A stretch of DNA of 64,000 bases from Enterobacter hormaechei ATCC 49162 (GCF_001875655.1 NZ_MKEQ01000001.1:1736001-1800000), one strand, 5' to 3'. Positions 26,012-34,180 are shown, counted from the stretch's first letter. A program made the numbers and translations. Notes: a model not told the origin generated them from the sequence alone.

Positions 26012-27082
26012 TTAGCGGCGCGCCAGTTTCTCCGCCAGCAGCGCCAGCGTTCTTAGCTGTTGCGCCAGATCTTCACGATCGGCCTGCTGTGCGGCGCGCG
26101 GCGCGGTGGAATGACGAACGATCAAGGTAACGGGAAGTTGTTCTTGCCGGCGTTCCTCATGATGGGCAGGCGCCATGAGCCACTCCACGCTGCGTTCACC
26201 GGCCTCGCGGAACGCCTGCCGAACGGTGGTCAGCGGGGGCGAAAACCACGCGCTGTCTGCCGTATCATCAAATCCGACAACCGAGATCTGACCCGGCACG
26301 GCAACGCCTTTTTCAGCACAGGCGCGTATCACGCCGAGCGCCATCTGATCGTTAGCGACGAGGATCGCCTCTGGCAGTTCTGCCCCCGCTAAAAGCTGAT
26401 GCCCTTTCTCATAGCCCGAGGCCGCGCTCCAGTCCCCCTGAACGACGGCAAACGCCTCCACGCCAGCCTCAGCCAGCGTGGTTTTCCATCCCGCCAGACG
26501 CGCCCGGGCAGAGACAGAACTTTCCGGCCCGGCGAGCAGCGCAATTCGCTGGTGCCCCAGCGAAAGCAGATGCTCCGCCCCCAGGCCTGCGCCCTGTTCG
26601 GCATTGAAAACGAGGCTATTAACCCGGGCGGAGGGGGAAACATCGAGAAAAAGAACCGGGATCGGCGAGGCCATTTCCTGAAGCATTTCTGCCTGCGTAT
26701 CTTCCAGCGGAACGTTCACCAGCAGCGCCTCTACGCGCTGCGCCAGTAACTCCTGCAAGGCAGCCTGCCACTGCGCGGGCTGCTCCACCATAGAGATGAG
26801 CACGCTTGCCCCCCGCTCCCCTGCCCGGGATTTTACAGCTGAAGCGATTTGCGACGGCGCATGCAGCGCCAGATCGCTGGTCATCAGCCCCAGCGTGCGG
26901 GTGCGTTTCCCGGCCAGCTGCTGCGCGCCACGGTTAGGCACATAGTGTAGCGCCGCCATGGCCTGCCGGACCTTTTCCCGCGTGCGGGCAGAAACGTGTT
27001 CCGCGTCGTTAATCACCCGGGAAACGGTCTGATAAGAAACGCCCGCCACGCGGGCAACGTCATAAAGAGTGATCGCTTTCAT
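26012..27082 (-). CDS. lacI: Lac repressor LacI
   Basis: Allolactose-responsive repressor of 356 residues from ATG 27082 (MKAITLYDVARVAG); ten open upstream codons have no family support. The helix-turn-helix keeps SYQTVSRV, the same recognition residues as E. coli LacI (Y17, Q18, R22), which fits the O1-like operator. The periplasmic-binding-type core has VVGFDDTADSAWFSPPLTTVR. The C-terminal segment AQQLRTLALLAEKLARR has heptad leucines and could form the tetramerisation helix required for DNA looping. It lies directly upstream of lacZ on the same strand. Confidence 0.95.
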   Translation of the reverse strand: MKAITLYDVARVAGVSYQTVSRVINDAEHVSARTREKVRQAMAALHYVPNRGAQQLAGKRTRTLGLMTSDLALHAPSQIASAVKSRAGERGASVLISMVEQPAQWQAALQELLAQRVEALLVNVPLEDTQAEMLQEMASPIPVLFLDVSPSARVNSLVFNAEQGAGLGAEHLLSLGHQRIALLAGPESSVSARARLAGWKTTLAEAGVEAFAVVQGDWSAASGYEKGHQLLAGAELPEAILVANDQMALGVIRACAEKGVAVPGQISVVGFDDTADSAWFSPPLTTVRQAFREAGERSVEWLMAPAHHEERRQEQLPVTLIVRHSTAPRAAQQADREDLAQQLRTLALLAEKLARR

Positions 27083-27138
27083 ACATTCTGGCGTCGCAAA
27101 AAGAGAGGTCACTATTCTGACACAGTTACGCCATCATA

Positions 27139-27159
27139 GCCTGTGAGCGCTTCGCAAAA
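27139..27159 (+). promoter_or_regulatory. Second LacI operator, upstream of lacI
   Basis: Contains the same 17-bp core TGTGAGCGCTTCGCAAA (27142-27158) as the lacZ operator but in the opposite orientation, 57-77 bp upstream of the lacI start. It touches a possible lacI -10 (TATGAT on the minus strand, 27133-27138). The two operator centres are about 1.22 kb apart. Confidence 0.75.
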
Positions 27160-27771
27160 TTAAACAACCTGCTCCGGCTGCGATGCGTTTTGCACGCGCG
27201 GCCTCTGGCGAAACCACGGCAAACAGAGCTGGATCAGCGGGCCGATGGTTAATGCATACAGCACGGTTCCAACGCCAAACGCTCCTCCGAGGAGGTAGCC
27301 GACGATCAACACGGTCACCTCGATCGCGGTACGCACGCTGCGGATCGACCAGCCCAGCCGGGCGTGGATACCGGTCATCAGGCCGTCGCGCGGGCCTGCG
27401 CCAAAGCCCGCGCCGATATACATCCCGGTGGCAAGGGCGTTAACCACAATGCCGGAAACCAGCAGGATAATGCGCACGGGCAGCGAGGTCAGTTCCGGGA
27501 TCAGCGCCATTGACGCATCTGCCGCCAGACCGATACAAATCACATTACTGATAGTCCCCAGCCCCGGCAGCTGACGCAGCGGGATCCACAGCAGCAGCAC
27601 CGCGGCGCCGGTTAAAATAATCACCGTGCCGATGCTCATTCCGGTCTGGATGGCGATGCCAAGATGAAACACATCCCACGGGTCGACACCCAGGTCCGAA
27701 CGAATAAACATCGCGGTTGAAAGCCCGTACAGGCCTAAACCGACATAAAGTTGTACCAGACGACGTACCAT
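27160..27771 (-). CDS. yczE: YczE/YitT-like integral membrane protein
   Basis: A 203-residue protein with about five hydrophobic spans (roughly residues 5-25, 45-68, 75-92, 98-120 and 150-185). Family features are RSDLGVDPWDVFHLG near the N-terminus and GAGFGAGPRDGLMTG in the middle. The YczE group has no proven function; transport has been proposed. It diverges from a MocR-type regulator with 84 bp between starts, an arrangement seen for yczR/yczE pairs in many bacteria. The stop lies next to the second LacI operator. GGGAG precedes its ATG. Confidence 0.8.
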   Translation of the reverse strand: MVRRLVQLYVGLGLYGLSTAMFIRSDLGVDPWDVFHLGIAIQTGMSIGTVIILTGAAVLLLWIPLRQLPGLGTISNVICIGLAADASMALIPELTSLPVRIILLVSGIVVNALATGMYIGAGFGAGPRDGLMTGIHARLGWSIRSVRTAIEVTVLIVGYLLGGAFGVGTVLYALTIGPLIQLCLPWFRQRPRVQNASQPEQVV

Positions 27772-27785
27772 TTTCTTTTCTCCCA

Positions 27786-27847
27786 GGAACCAGGTTCCAT
27801 CTTCGGTGAAAATGGCACTATGATTAATGTCCAGTTTTCAAATAGTG
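27786..27847. promoter_or_regulatory. Candidate YczR operators between yczE and yczR
   Basis: Two inverted repeats occupy the 84-bp divergent gap. A perfect 13-bp palindrome GGAACC-A-GGTTCC is at 27786-27798. CACTAT (27816-27821) and ATAGTG (27842-27847) form a wider pair, with GTCC and GGAC arms nested beside them. Assignment to the regulator is by position only. Confidence 0.5.
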
Positions 27848-27855
27848 GACTGCAC

Positions 27856-29277
27856 ATGTCATCACGTCGTTTTGGTAGCCAGTCTCTGGTACGCCTGTTA
27901 GGGCACTGGCAACAGGCCTCTTCCCGCACCCCGCTGTGGCGCCAGCTGGCTGATTCGTTACGCCTGTTAATTCTGGATGGCAGGCTGGCGCTAAACACCC
28001 GTCTGCCCGGAGAGCGGGAACTGGCCGCCGCACTGGACGTCAGCCGTACCACCATCAGCAGCGCGCTGGCGCATCTGCGGGAAGAGGGTTATCTGGAGAG
28101 CCGTCAGGGCAGCGGTTCGCGGACGATCCTGCCCGACAGCCGTGCAGTTCCCACGCTTTCCACTGCCAGCGCGGCGCTGGATCTCTCAACCGCCGCGCTC
28201 AACGCGGGGCCAGAGATCCACCAGGCCTACACCCACGCGCTGACGGCCATCACGCCGAATCTGGCATTGACGGGGTACGATCAGCTTGGGCTTCCGTCGC
28301 TGCGTGAAGCTATCGCCGCCCGCTACACCGCACGCGGTCTGCCCACCCGGGCAAATGAAGTGATGGTGGTGAACGGTGCCGTCAGCGGCTTCGCCCTGAT
28401 CTTAAGAATGATGACCGGCCCCGGCGATCGTGTGGTGGTGGATCATCCCACCTACCCGCTGGCGATAGCCGCCATTCAGGGGGCGCTGTGCCGACCCGTG
28501 GGCGTCTCGTTGCCTGAAACGGGCTGGGATACCGACGGTTTTGCCGCAACGCTTGCCCAGACCGCCCCGCGTCTGGCCTATCTGATGCCGGATTTTCATA
28601 ATCCGACGGGGCGCTGCATGGATGCCGCAACGCGCCAGACCATAACCGATATCGCCGCGCAAACCCGCACCACGCTGGTGGTGGATGAAACCATGGTCGA
28701 TCTCTGGTTCGATGCTCCCCCGCCGCCGCCGCTGGCCGCCTTCAACCCGGAGGCCGCGGTGATTACGCTGGGTTCCGCAGGAAAAAGTTTCTGGGGTGGG
28801 CTTCGTCTCGGCTGGATCCGCGCCTCGTCCCGCACTATCGCCACGCTCGCGCAGGCGCGCGACACGCTGGATCTCGGCTCTCCGGTGCTGGAACAGCTGG
28901 CCACGCTGTGGCTTATCGAAAACAGTGAAACCTTCCTGCCTGCTCGTCGGCAAATGCTGGCAGAACGGCGCGACCGCTGCGGCCAGATGCTGCGCGAACA
29001 TTTCCCCGAATGGCGTTTTCAGGAAGCGGAGGGAGGGCTTTCATACTGGATTGAATTGCCCGGCATGCTGGCAACTCAACTGGCGGCACGCGCCGAGACG
29101 ACAGGTATCATTATGGGCACCGGCACGCGCTTTGGGCTTTCAGGCGCGTTTGACCGCTATCTGCGTATGCCCTTCTCACTCAATCCGCCAGAACTTGAAG
29201 AGGCTTTATTGCGAATCAAACCGCTGTGGCTTGCGTTAAATAAAAGTGTAGCGCCAGTAAAACGGAGCCTGGTGTAA
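27856..29277 (+). CDS. yczR: MocR/PdxR-family PLP-dependent regulator (YczR-like)
   Basis: A 473-residue fusion of a GntR-type winged helix (about residues 20-90: LPGERELAAALDVSRTTISS) and a fold-type I aminotransferase domain (about residues 110-465). The PLP lysine is expected in LGSAGKSFWGGLRLGW, and the Asn and Asp of the cofactor site appear in FHNPTGR and VVDETMVDLW. The ATG at 27856 (MSSRRFGSQSLVRLL) is preferred over one 35 codons upstream because it clears the divergent gap. It should control yczE using PLP as a sensor, which is inference from family and layout. Confidence 0.85.
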   Translation: MSSRRFGSQSLVRLLGHWQQASSRTPLWRQLADSLRLLILDGRLALNTRLPGERELAAALDVSRTTISSALAHLREEGYLESRQGSGSRTILPDSRAVPTLSTASAALDLSTAALNAGPEIHQAYTHALTAITPNLALTGYDQLGLPSLREAIAARYTARGLPTRANEVMVVNGAVSGFALILRMMTGPGDRVVVDHPTYPLAIAAIQGALCRPVGVSLPETGWDTDGFAATLAQTAPRLAYLMPDFHNPTGRCMDAATRQTITDIAAQTRTTLVVDETMVDLWFDAPPPPPLAAFNPEAAVITLGSAGKSFWGGLRLGWIRASSRTIATLAQARDTLDLGSPVLEQLATLWLIENSETFLPARRQMLAERRDRCGQMLREHFPEWRFQEAEGGLSYWIELPGMLATQLAARAETTGIIMGTGTRFGLSGAFDRYLRMPFSLNPPELEEALLRIKPLWLALNKSVAPVKRSLV

Positions 29278-29297
29278 ATTATTCGCCAGAAACAATA

Positions 29298-29334
29298 AAA
29301 ACTGCTGACTGTATCGCATGCAGTCAGCAGTTTT
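29298..29334. terminator. Bidirectional terminator
   Basis: AAAACTGCTGACTG (29298-29311) pairs perfectly with CAGTCAGCAGTTTT (29321-29334). A/T flanks on both sides let it serve the regulator gene on the plus strand and the small-gene pair on the minus strand. Confidence 0.9.
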
Positions 29335-29347
29335 CATGAAGAACAAC

Positions 29348-29563
29348 TTAATGTTGAGGTGGAATCGGGAAGCCTTTCAGCGAAATAATGAAATTTTCAC
29401 CTTCTTTCTTTATTTTTGCACCGGTATCACACCAGTCAGACGCAATTCGAAAGAACTCATCACTTCCTACATTCCAGCCAAGGCGAACATGTTTCACGTA
29501 GCCGGAACGTAACAGGTTGCAGGCCTCGTTGTAGTCACTGGCAGTCGATAGTTGTTGTTTCAT
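29348..29563 (-). CDS. Small protein of unknown function, coupled to a ribbon-helix-helix gene
   Basis: A 71-residue protein I do not recognise. The N-terminus is helical (QLSTASDYNEACNLLRSGY), followed by a probable beta-rich part (HVRLGWNVGSDEF, then GAKIKKEGENFIISLKGF). It has no membrane segment or signal peptide, and one Cys-Asp pair in SDWCDTG. Its ATG overlaps the stop of the upstream gene by four bases (ATGA), so the two are translationally coupled. The size and pairing recall toxin-antitoxin or small regulatory modules, but no toxin family is evident. Confidence 0.7.
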   Translation of the reverse strand: MKQQLSTASDYNEACNLLRSGYVKHVRLGWNVGSDEFFRIASDWCDTGAKIKKEGENFIISLKGFPIPPQH

Positions 29564-29811
29564 TTTCTCTTCTTCAGAAGTTTACGTAGTGCTTTGATTT
29601 CTTTAGGAGTAAATGGAGTTACGCTCTCTTCTTCCGTATGCTGATTATCAACATCCTCTTCCGATACTCCCGCCTCTTCTACTGCTTCAAATGCCAGCAG
29701 CAGCAGTTTCTCTGTGGTCACGCTTAAATTTTCATTATTGTCTTCCGCATAGTGGCGAAGTCTTTCTTTTAGCGCTTCATCAATCTTTACGTTTAAAACC
29801 GCAGTTACCAT
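29560..29811 (-). CDS. Ribbon-helix-helix-like small protein
   Basis: An 83-residue protein starting at ATG 29811 (MVTAVLNVKIDEALKERL), with AAAGGA upstream; a GTG at 29835 would add eight residues and is less likely. Residues 2-45 fit a ribbon-helix-helix fold: a short beta strand TAVLNVKI, helix DEALKERLRHYAEDN, turn, and a second helix TTEKLLLLAFEAVEEAG. An acidic linker (SEEDVDNQHTEEE) leads to a basic tail ending KALRKLLKKRK. It is probably DNA-binding and perhaps autoregulatory. First gene of the two-gene unit; assignment is by pattern only. Confidence 0.7.
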   Translation of the reverse strand: MVTAVLNVKIDEALKERLRHYAEDNNENLSVTTEKLLLLAFEAVEEAGVSEEDVDNQHTEEESVTPFTPKEIKALRKLLKKRK

Positions 29812-29996
29812 GATTGTCACATCCTTTCGGAACACGTGTTTAATTTAATACACGAAGATAAGTTTGTTATCCAGATATATATTTTTTGCTTATGACAAAA
29901 CAAAGACATCCGAAAATAAAATGGCAGTCTATTATTACAGGTTTATGACAATATTATTTCAGTTGAATGAAGGCTGTATTACACGGAACAAAATAG

Positions 29997-30013
29997 CCGC
30001 ATCATTTGAGCGG
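29997..30013 (-). terminator. Weak terminator after ffs
   Basis: CCGC (29997-30000) and GCGG (30010-30013) form a short stem on the minus strand, followed by TATTTTG. It lies about 36 bp past the mature 4.5S end. Confidence 0.5.
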
Positions 30014-30048
30014 TTATAAAGGGGGAGCGACTGGAGAGGAGCACAAAT

Positions 30049-30162
30049 GGGTGGGGGCCCTGCCAGCTACATCCCGGCACCCACGTCGTCTGCCCTGGCT
30101 GCTTCCTTCCGGACCTGACCTGGTGAACAGAGTAGCGTTGCGGGAGAACCAACAGAGCCCCC
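30049..30162 (-). ncRNA. ffs: 4.5S RNA (signal recognition particle RNA)
   Basis: A 114-nt RNA that pairs with Ffh to target inner-membrane proteins to FtsY and the translocon. On the minus strand the 5' end is GGGGGCTCTGTTGG and the 3' end GGGCCCCCACCC, which pair to close the long hairpin. The conserved tetraloop and Ffh-binding region CAGGTCCGGAAGGAAGCAGC is present. Length equals that of E. coli. It lies between a small-gene pair and atl. Confidence 0.98.
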
Positions 30163-30194
30163 ATTGAGAGCGTTGATAACCAACGCGCTGGCGC

Positions 30195-30223
30195 ATTATC
30201 CCCATGAAGCACCGCAATTGCAA
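30195..30223 (-). promoter_or_regulatory. Promoter of ffs
   Basis: On the minus strand TTGCAA (30218-30223) and GATAAT (30195-30200) are separated by 17 bp. The start would be about 25 nt before the mature 5' end, matching a precursor trimmed by RNase P. Confidence 0.7.
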
Positions 30224-30324
30224 GCCGCTGGCAACCGGATGCTGGATTATTGCGCAAACTGACCCGACAATGGGGTTTATCTTCGTATAACATTACCCTT
30301 CGCTGATTTCCCGCAGGAGAAACA

Positions 30325-30636
30325 ATGGACGAACATGACACTTTCCCACAGCGAGTGTGGCAAATCGTGGCCTCAATTCCGGAAGGTTGTGTCACAACCT
30401 ATGGGGAAGTCGCCCGGCTGGCAGGTTCTCCGCGCGCGGCGCGTCAGGTTGGCGGCGTACTAAGAAGGCTACCGGAGGGAAGTACGTTACCGTGGCACCG
30501 GGTCGTCAATCGCCATGGCGCAATTTCCCTCACCGGGCCAGACTTGCAGCGCCAGCGGCAGGCATTACTTTCAGAAGGGGTGCAGGTGTCCGGGGCAGGA
30601 CAGATTGATATGCAGAAATATCGCTGGGCGTACTGA
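30325..30636 (+). CDS. atl: Alkyltransferase-like protein Atl (YbaZ)
   Basis: A 103-residue protein that binds O6-alkylguanine in DNA and hands it to nucleotide excision repair. The usual PCHRV active site of alkyltransferases is PWHRV here (Trp in place of Cys), as in other Atl proteins, so it cannot transfer alkyl groups. The helix-turn-helix YGEVARLAGSPRAARQVGG contains the arginine finger. E. coli YbaZ has a longer N-terminus; here MDEHDTFPQRVWQIV begins after GGAGAAAC. It converges on ybaY over a shared hairpin. Confidence 0.95.
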   Translation: MDEHDTFPQRVWQIVASIPEGCVTTYGEVARLAGSPRAARQVGGVLRRLPEGSTLPWHRVVNRHGAISLTGPDLQRQRQALLSEGVQVSGAGQIDMQKYRWAY

Positions 30637-30637
30637 C

Positions 30638-30663
30638 GCCCTCTTCGTCAACATGAAGAGGGC
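30638..30663. terminator. Bidirectional hairpin between atl and ybaY
   Basis: GCCCTCTTC (30638-30646) pairs with GAAGAGGGC (30655-30663) in the short convergent gap. Confidence 0.7.
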
Positions 30664-30672
30664 GAAAGAGGA

Positions 30673-31200
30673 TTACATCTGTGTTGGCGGTGTCGGCAGA
30701 GTCGGCTGATTGGTCTGCGTTGCAACAGGCACTTCTGTTTGCTGCACCGGTACCAGGGTCAGGTCGATTTTGGTGCCGCCTTTGTTGACCGCTTCCTGCA
30801 CGGTATCGGTAATAAAGACCAGCTTATCGTTGATCGTTACCGCCGCGCTCAGGAGGATGCGCGCATTAGGCTGCACGTCAGACGGGTTGTACGGCAGCAC
30901 AAAGCTGAACGGCGCCTGTTTACCCTCTGTACGAACCGCGCGCTGCGCAAGCACTTTGGACGGCGCATCCGCCAGGGAAGCATCAGACAGCGTGACCGTT
31001 AAAACCGCATCCGGCGGCAGCGCAACCTTCTGTTTGATCCAGATCGTACCGGAAACATTTGGCTGCTGAATAGCTTGCTGTGAAAGGGTGTTAATCCCGT
31101 TTGCGCTTGCTGTTGGCACCGGTACATCGGCACTCTTACCAGCACAGGCGGACAACGCTACCGCAATTGCTACACCACTGAGCATAGGCACGAGTTTCAT
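30673..31200 (-). CDS. ybaY: Outer-membrane lipoprotein YbaY (YscW-like)
   Basis: A 175-residue lipoprotein of unknown role. The signal peptide is MKLVPMLSGVAIAVALSAC with lipobox LSAC; Ala follows the Cys, so export to the outer membrane is expected. The mature part is a beta-rich domain (VSGTIWIKQKVALPPDAVLT) of the type shared with YscW pilotins of type III secretion. The Pro/Thr/Gln-rich C-terminus (PVATQTNQPTLPTPPTQM) is low complexity. It diverges from tesB. Confidence 0.93.
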   Translation of the reverse strand: MKLVPMLSGVAIAVALSACAGKSADVPVPTASANGINTLSQQAIQQPNVSGTIWIKQKVALPPDAVLTVTLSDASLADAPSKVLAQRAVRTEGKQAPFSFVLPYNPSDVQPNARILLSAAVTINDKLVFITDTVQEAVNKGGTKIDLTLVPVQQTEVPVATQTNQPTLPTPPTQM

Positions 31201-31403
31201 TGAAGTCTCCTTATCATCAATGCACCAGCGGGATCGATCCCATCTGATGTCGTTTTATTCACACAACGAATACAAGTGTGGCACAAATCACGGATTTATG
31301 CCTAATTTCGTCCGGATATTAAGATTATTCTACCCATCGGACCACTTTCATTTCTGCGTTATAATCAGCGTATCTTTCGCCACGGCGTTTATTGAGGACC
31401 ACT

Positions 31404-32264
31404 ATGAGTCAGGCACTGAACAATCTGCTGACATTGCTGAACCTGGAAAAAATAGAAGAAGGGCTTTTTCGCGGACAGAGCGAAGATTTAGGTTTACGCC
31501 AGGTTTTTGGCGGCCAGGTCGTGGGGCAAGCGCTGTATGCCGCAAAGGAGACCGTCCCGGCAGACCGTCTGGTGCACTCGTTTCACAGCTACTTTTTACG
31601 CCCCGGTGACAGCGCTAAACCGATTGTGTACGACGTGGAAGTTCTGCGTGACGGCCAAAGCTTCAGCGCCCGCCGCGTGGCGGCCATCCAGCATGGCAAA
31701 CCCATCTTCTACATGACCGCCTCGTTCCAGGCGCCAGAGCCGGGCTATGAACATCAAAAAATGATGCCGCCTGCCCCGTCACCGGACGATCTGAAATCGG
31801 AAACCGAGATTGCCCGCGCGCTGGCGCATCTTCTTCCGCCGCAGGTTAAAGAGAAATTTCTCTGCGATAAACCGCTGGAGATCCGCCCCGTCGAGTTCCA
31901 CAACCCGATGAAAGGCCACACCGCCGAGCCGAAACGCCAGGTGTGGATCCGGGCCAACGGGACCGTACCGGAAGATTTCCGCGTACATCAGTATCTGCTG
32001 GGTTATGCCTCAGATTTCAACTTCCTGCCAGTGGCACTACAGCCGCACGGCGTGGGCTTCCTGGAAAAAGGGATGCAGGTGGCAACGATTGATCATTCCA
32101 TGTGGTTCCACCGCCCGTTCAACATGAATGAGTGGCTGCTTTACAGCGTGGAGAGTACGTCTGCCTCAAGTGCGCGAGGATTTGTGCGCGGAGAGTTTTA
32201 TACGCAGGATGGCGTGCTGGTGGCGTCTACCGTGCAGGAAGGCGTGATGCGTAATCGCGGATGA
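31404..32264 (+). CDS. tesB: Acyl-CoA thioesterase II
   Basis: Hydrolyses medium- to long-chain acyl-CoA and 3-hydroxyacyl-CoA in the cytoplasm. ATG 31404 ([16 protein letters not shown]) gives 286 residues, the E. coli length; it follows GAGG. The double hot-dog fold is shown by [18 protein letters not shown] and the C-terminal [11 protein letters not shown] and [16 protein letters not shown] segments; the catalytic Asp/Thr/Gln triad lies in these two C-terminal motifs and QEGV. It is monocistronic and convergent with amtB. Confidence 0.97.
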   Translation: MSQALNNLLTLLNLEKIEEGLFRGQSEDLGLRQVFGGQVVGQALYAAKETVPADRLVHSFHSYFLRPGDSAKPIVYDVEVLRDGQSFSARRVAAIQHGKPIFYMTASFQAPEPGYEHQKMMPPAPSPDDLKSETEIARALAHLLPPQVKEKFLCDKPLEIRPVEFHNPMKGHTAEPKRQVWIRANGTVPEDFRVHQYLLGYASDFNFLPVALQPHGVGFLEKGMQVATIDHSMWFHRPFNMNEWLLYSVESTSASSARGFVRGEFYTQDGVLVASTVQEGVMRNRG

Positions 32265-32281
32265 TGTCGTGCGGCCTGATG

Positions 32282-32315
32282 CCCTCACCCTGGCCCTCTC
32301 CCACAAGGAGAGGGA
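32282..32315. repeat. GC-rich palindromic repeat (copy 3, degenerate)
   Basis: GCCCTCACCCTGGCCCTCTCC followed by a small stem CCTCTCC/GGAGAGG resembles the left half of the 82-bp element at 1325-1406. It lies between the tesB stop and a terminator. Confidence 0.7.
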
Positions 32316-32326
32316 ATAAACATTAA

Positions 32327-32354
32327 AAAACGGCAACCAAAAGGTTACCGTTTT
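32327..32354. terminator. Bidirectional terminator of tesB and amtB
   Basis: AAAACGGCAACC (32327-32338) pairs with GGTTACCGTTTT (32343-32354) with one mismatch; A and T runs flank both sides. It lies nine bases before the amtB stop. Confidence 0.85.
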
Positions 32355-32362
32355 GCTGTTTA

Positions 32363-33649
32363 TTAGGCGTTATACGCATTCTCGCCGTGGCTGTTGACGT
32401 CCAGGCCTTCGCGCTCCTGCTCTTCCGGCACGCGCAGCCCAACGGTCATATCAGCCAGCTTGTAACCGATAAAGGCCACAACACCGGACCAGACAACGGT
32501 GATCGCGATGCTTTCCAGCTGTACCAGCACCTGATGCATCATGGTCACGCCTTCTGCGTAACCTACGCCGCCCAGAGATTGGGCAGCAAAGATCCCGGTC
32601 ATGATACAGCCGATAATGCCGCATACACCGTGTACGCCAAACACATCACACGGATCGTCAACGCGCAGAACACGTTTCAGTGCGGTAACGCCCCACAGCC
32701 CCGCCAGACCCGCGACGATACCGATCAGCAGCGCACCGCCTACGCCCACGTAACCGCACGCTGGGGTAATACCCACCAGACCGGCAATCGCTCCAGAACA
32801 GGCACCCAGCAGCGATGGCTTGCCGCGGACGGCCCACTCGCCAAATACCCACGAAAGGATAGCGCCAGCGGTGGCCACCACGGTATTCACGAAGGCCAGC
32901 GCGGCGATTTCGTTAGCAGCGCTGGCTGAACCCGCATTGAAGCCGAACCAGCCAAAGTAGAGGATGGCGGTGCCGGTAAAGACCATCGGCAGATTGTGCG
33001 GCTTGAAGGCTTCCTTACCGAAGCCCACGCGCTTGCCAATCAGGTATGCGCCTACCAGACCGGCTACCGCGGCGTTGATGTGTACAACGGTGCCGCCCGC
33101 AAAGTCCAGCGCGCCATGAGAAGCTAACAGACCACCGCCCCAGACCATATGTGCAATCGGGATATAGGAGAGCGTCAGCCAGACCACCACGAAAATCAGT
33201 ACCGCAGAGAAGCGGATACGCTCAGCCAGCGCGCCCACAATCAGCCCCACGGTGATGCAGGCGAACGAGCCCTGGAACGCGACATGAATATACTGATAGA
33301 AGCTGCCCATCACCGCGGTCAGCTCGATATTTTTCAGCATCGCCCAGTTAACGTTGCCGAAGAAGGCGTTGCCCTCTCCGAAGGCCAGCGAGTAACCGTA
33401 AACCACCCACAGCACGCACACCAGCGCGAACGTGACGGCAACCTGCGTCAGCATGGAGAGTACGTTTTTGCCGCGGATCAGACCGCCGTAAAACAGCGCA
33501 ATCCCCGGGATTGTCATGAACAGCACCAGCGCGGTGCAAATCATCATAAAGGCGTTATCGGCTTTGTCTGCCACAGCCGGTGCAGCCATTGCCAGGCCCG
33601 GCAGCAGTGCCAGCGACCCCAGAGCTGTTTTCATTGTTGCTATCTTCAT
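32363..33649 (-). CDS. amtB: Ammonium channel AmtB
   Basis: Trimeric inner-membrane ammonium transporter. ATG 33649 (MKIATMKTALGSLALLP) gives 428 residues as in E. coli, with a cleaved signal peptide of 22 residues (AMA-APAVAD). Eleven spans follow; the pore histidines lie in GTVVHINAAVAG and in FGVHGVCGI. Cytoplasmic loops dock with GlnK. It is the second gene of glnK-amtB, 35 bp after glnK, and so should share the sigma-54 promoter used under nitrogen limitation. Confidence 0.98.
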   Translation of the reverse strand: MKIATMKTALGSLALLPGLAMAAPAVADKADNAFMMICTALVLFMTIPGIALFYGGLIRGKNVLSMLTQVAVTFALVCVLWVVYGYSLAFGEGNAFFGNVNWAMLKNIELTAVMGSFYQYIHVAFQGSFACITVGLIVGALAERIRFSAVLIFVVVWLTLSYIPIAHMVWGGGLLASHGALDFAGGTVVHINAAVAGLVGAYLIGKRVGFGKEAFKPHNLPMVFTGTAILYFGWFGFNAGSASAANEIAALAFVNTVVATAGAILSWVFGEWAVRGKPSLLGACSGAIAGLVGITPACGYVGVGGALLIGIVAGLAGLWGVTALKRVLRVDDPCDVFGVHGVCGIIGCIMTGIFAAQSLGGVGYAEGVTMMHQVLVQLESIAITVVWSGVVAFIGYKLADMTVGLRVPEEQEREGLDVNSHGENAYNA

Positions 33650-33684
33650 TTTCTCGATCCCTATCACTGTGTGCCAGGAGTTAC

Positions 33685-34023
33685 TTACAACGCCGCTTCG
33701 TCAGATTCGCCGGTACGGATGCGAATGACGCGCTGGAGTTCGGCAACGAAAATTTTGCCGTCGCCAATTTTTCCGGTGTAGGCCGCTTTGCTGACGACAT
33801 CAATCACCTCATCAAGCTGATCATCGGCAATCGCCACATCAATCTTCACTTTTGGCAGGAAGTTAACGCTGTATTCCGCCCCGCGATAAAGCTCGGCATG
33901 ACCCTTCTGACGCCCAAAGCCTTTCACTTCGGTGACAGTCAGCCCCTGAATACCCATGGAAGACAGCGCTTCACGCACGTCTTCGAGTTTGAATGGTTTG
34001 ATTACCACCGTAACCAGCTTCAT
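33685..34023 (-). CDS. glnK: PII signal protein GlnK
   Basis: A 112-residue trimeric PII protein that senses 2-oxoglutarate and ATP/ADP and blocks AmtB when nitrogen is plentiful. The T-loop keeps the uridylylated Tyr51 (RGAEYSVNFLPK); TGKIGDGKIFV is the second PII signature. It forms an operon with amtB, and a consensus sigma-54 promoter lies 55-70 bp upstream. Confidence 0.98.
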   Translation of the reverse strand: MKLVTVVIKPFKLEDVREALSSMGIQGLTVTEVKGFGRQKGHAELYRGAEYSVNFLPKVKIDVAIADDQLDEVIDVVSKAAYTGKIGDGKIFVAELQRVIRIRTGESDEAAL

Positions 34024-34077
34024 ATATCCCCTCCAGTCAGAATTCGGTAATGGCCGCAGCTAACACGAAAGGGATAT

Positions 34078-34093
34078 TGCAAAGGGTGTGCCA
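34078..34093 (-). promoter_or_regulatory. Sigma-54 promoter of glnK-amtB
   Basis: TGGCAC-ACCCT-TTGCA on the minus strand matches the -24/-12 consensus TGGCAC-N5-TTGCA exactly. It lies about 55 bp before glnK. Confidence 0.95.
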
Positions 34094-34154
34094 GAACTGA
34101 AATGTGAGCAGGAAAGCGGCGCGGCGCGCAGATATCGAGAAGGGGTGAAAAAAA

Positions 34155-34180
34155 ACGCACCATGGCAGTGCAGGGTGCGT
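34155..34180 (-). terminator. Terminator of mdlAB
   Basis: ACGCACC and GGTGCGT form a 7-bp stem on the minus strand (34174-34180 with 34155-34161), followed by seven or more T's. Its loop and 3' arm overlap an NtrC-like site. Confidence 0.85.
34157..34171. promoter_or_regulatory. Candidate NtrC enhancer site for glnK
   Basis: GCAC-CATGGCA-GTGC matches the NtrC pattern GCAC-N7-GTGC. It lies about 75 bp upstream of the sigma-54 promoter, a normal enhancer distance, and falls inside the mdlAB terminator hairpin. Confidence 0.7.
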
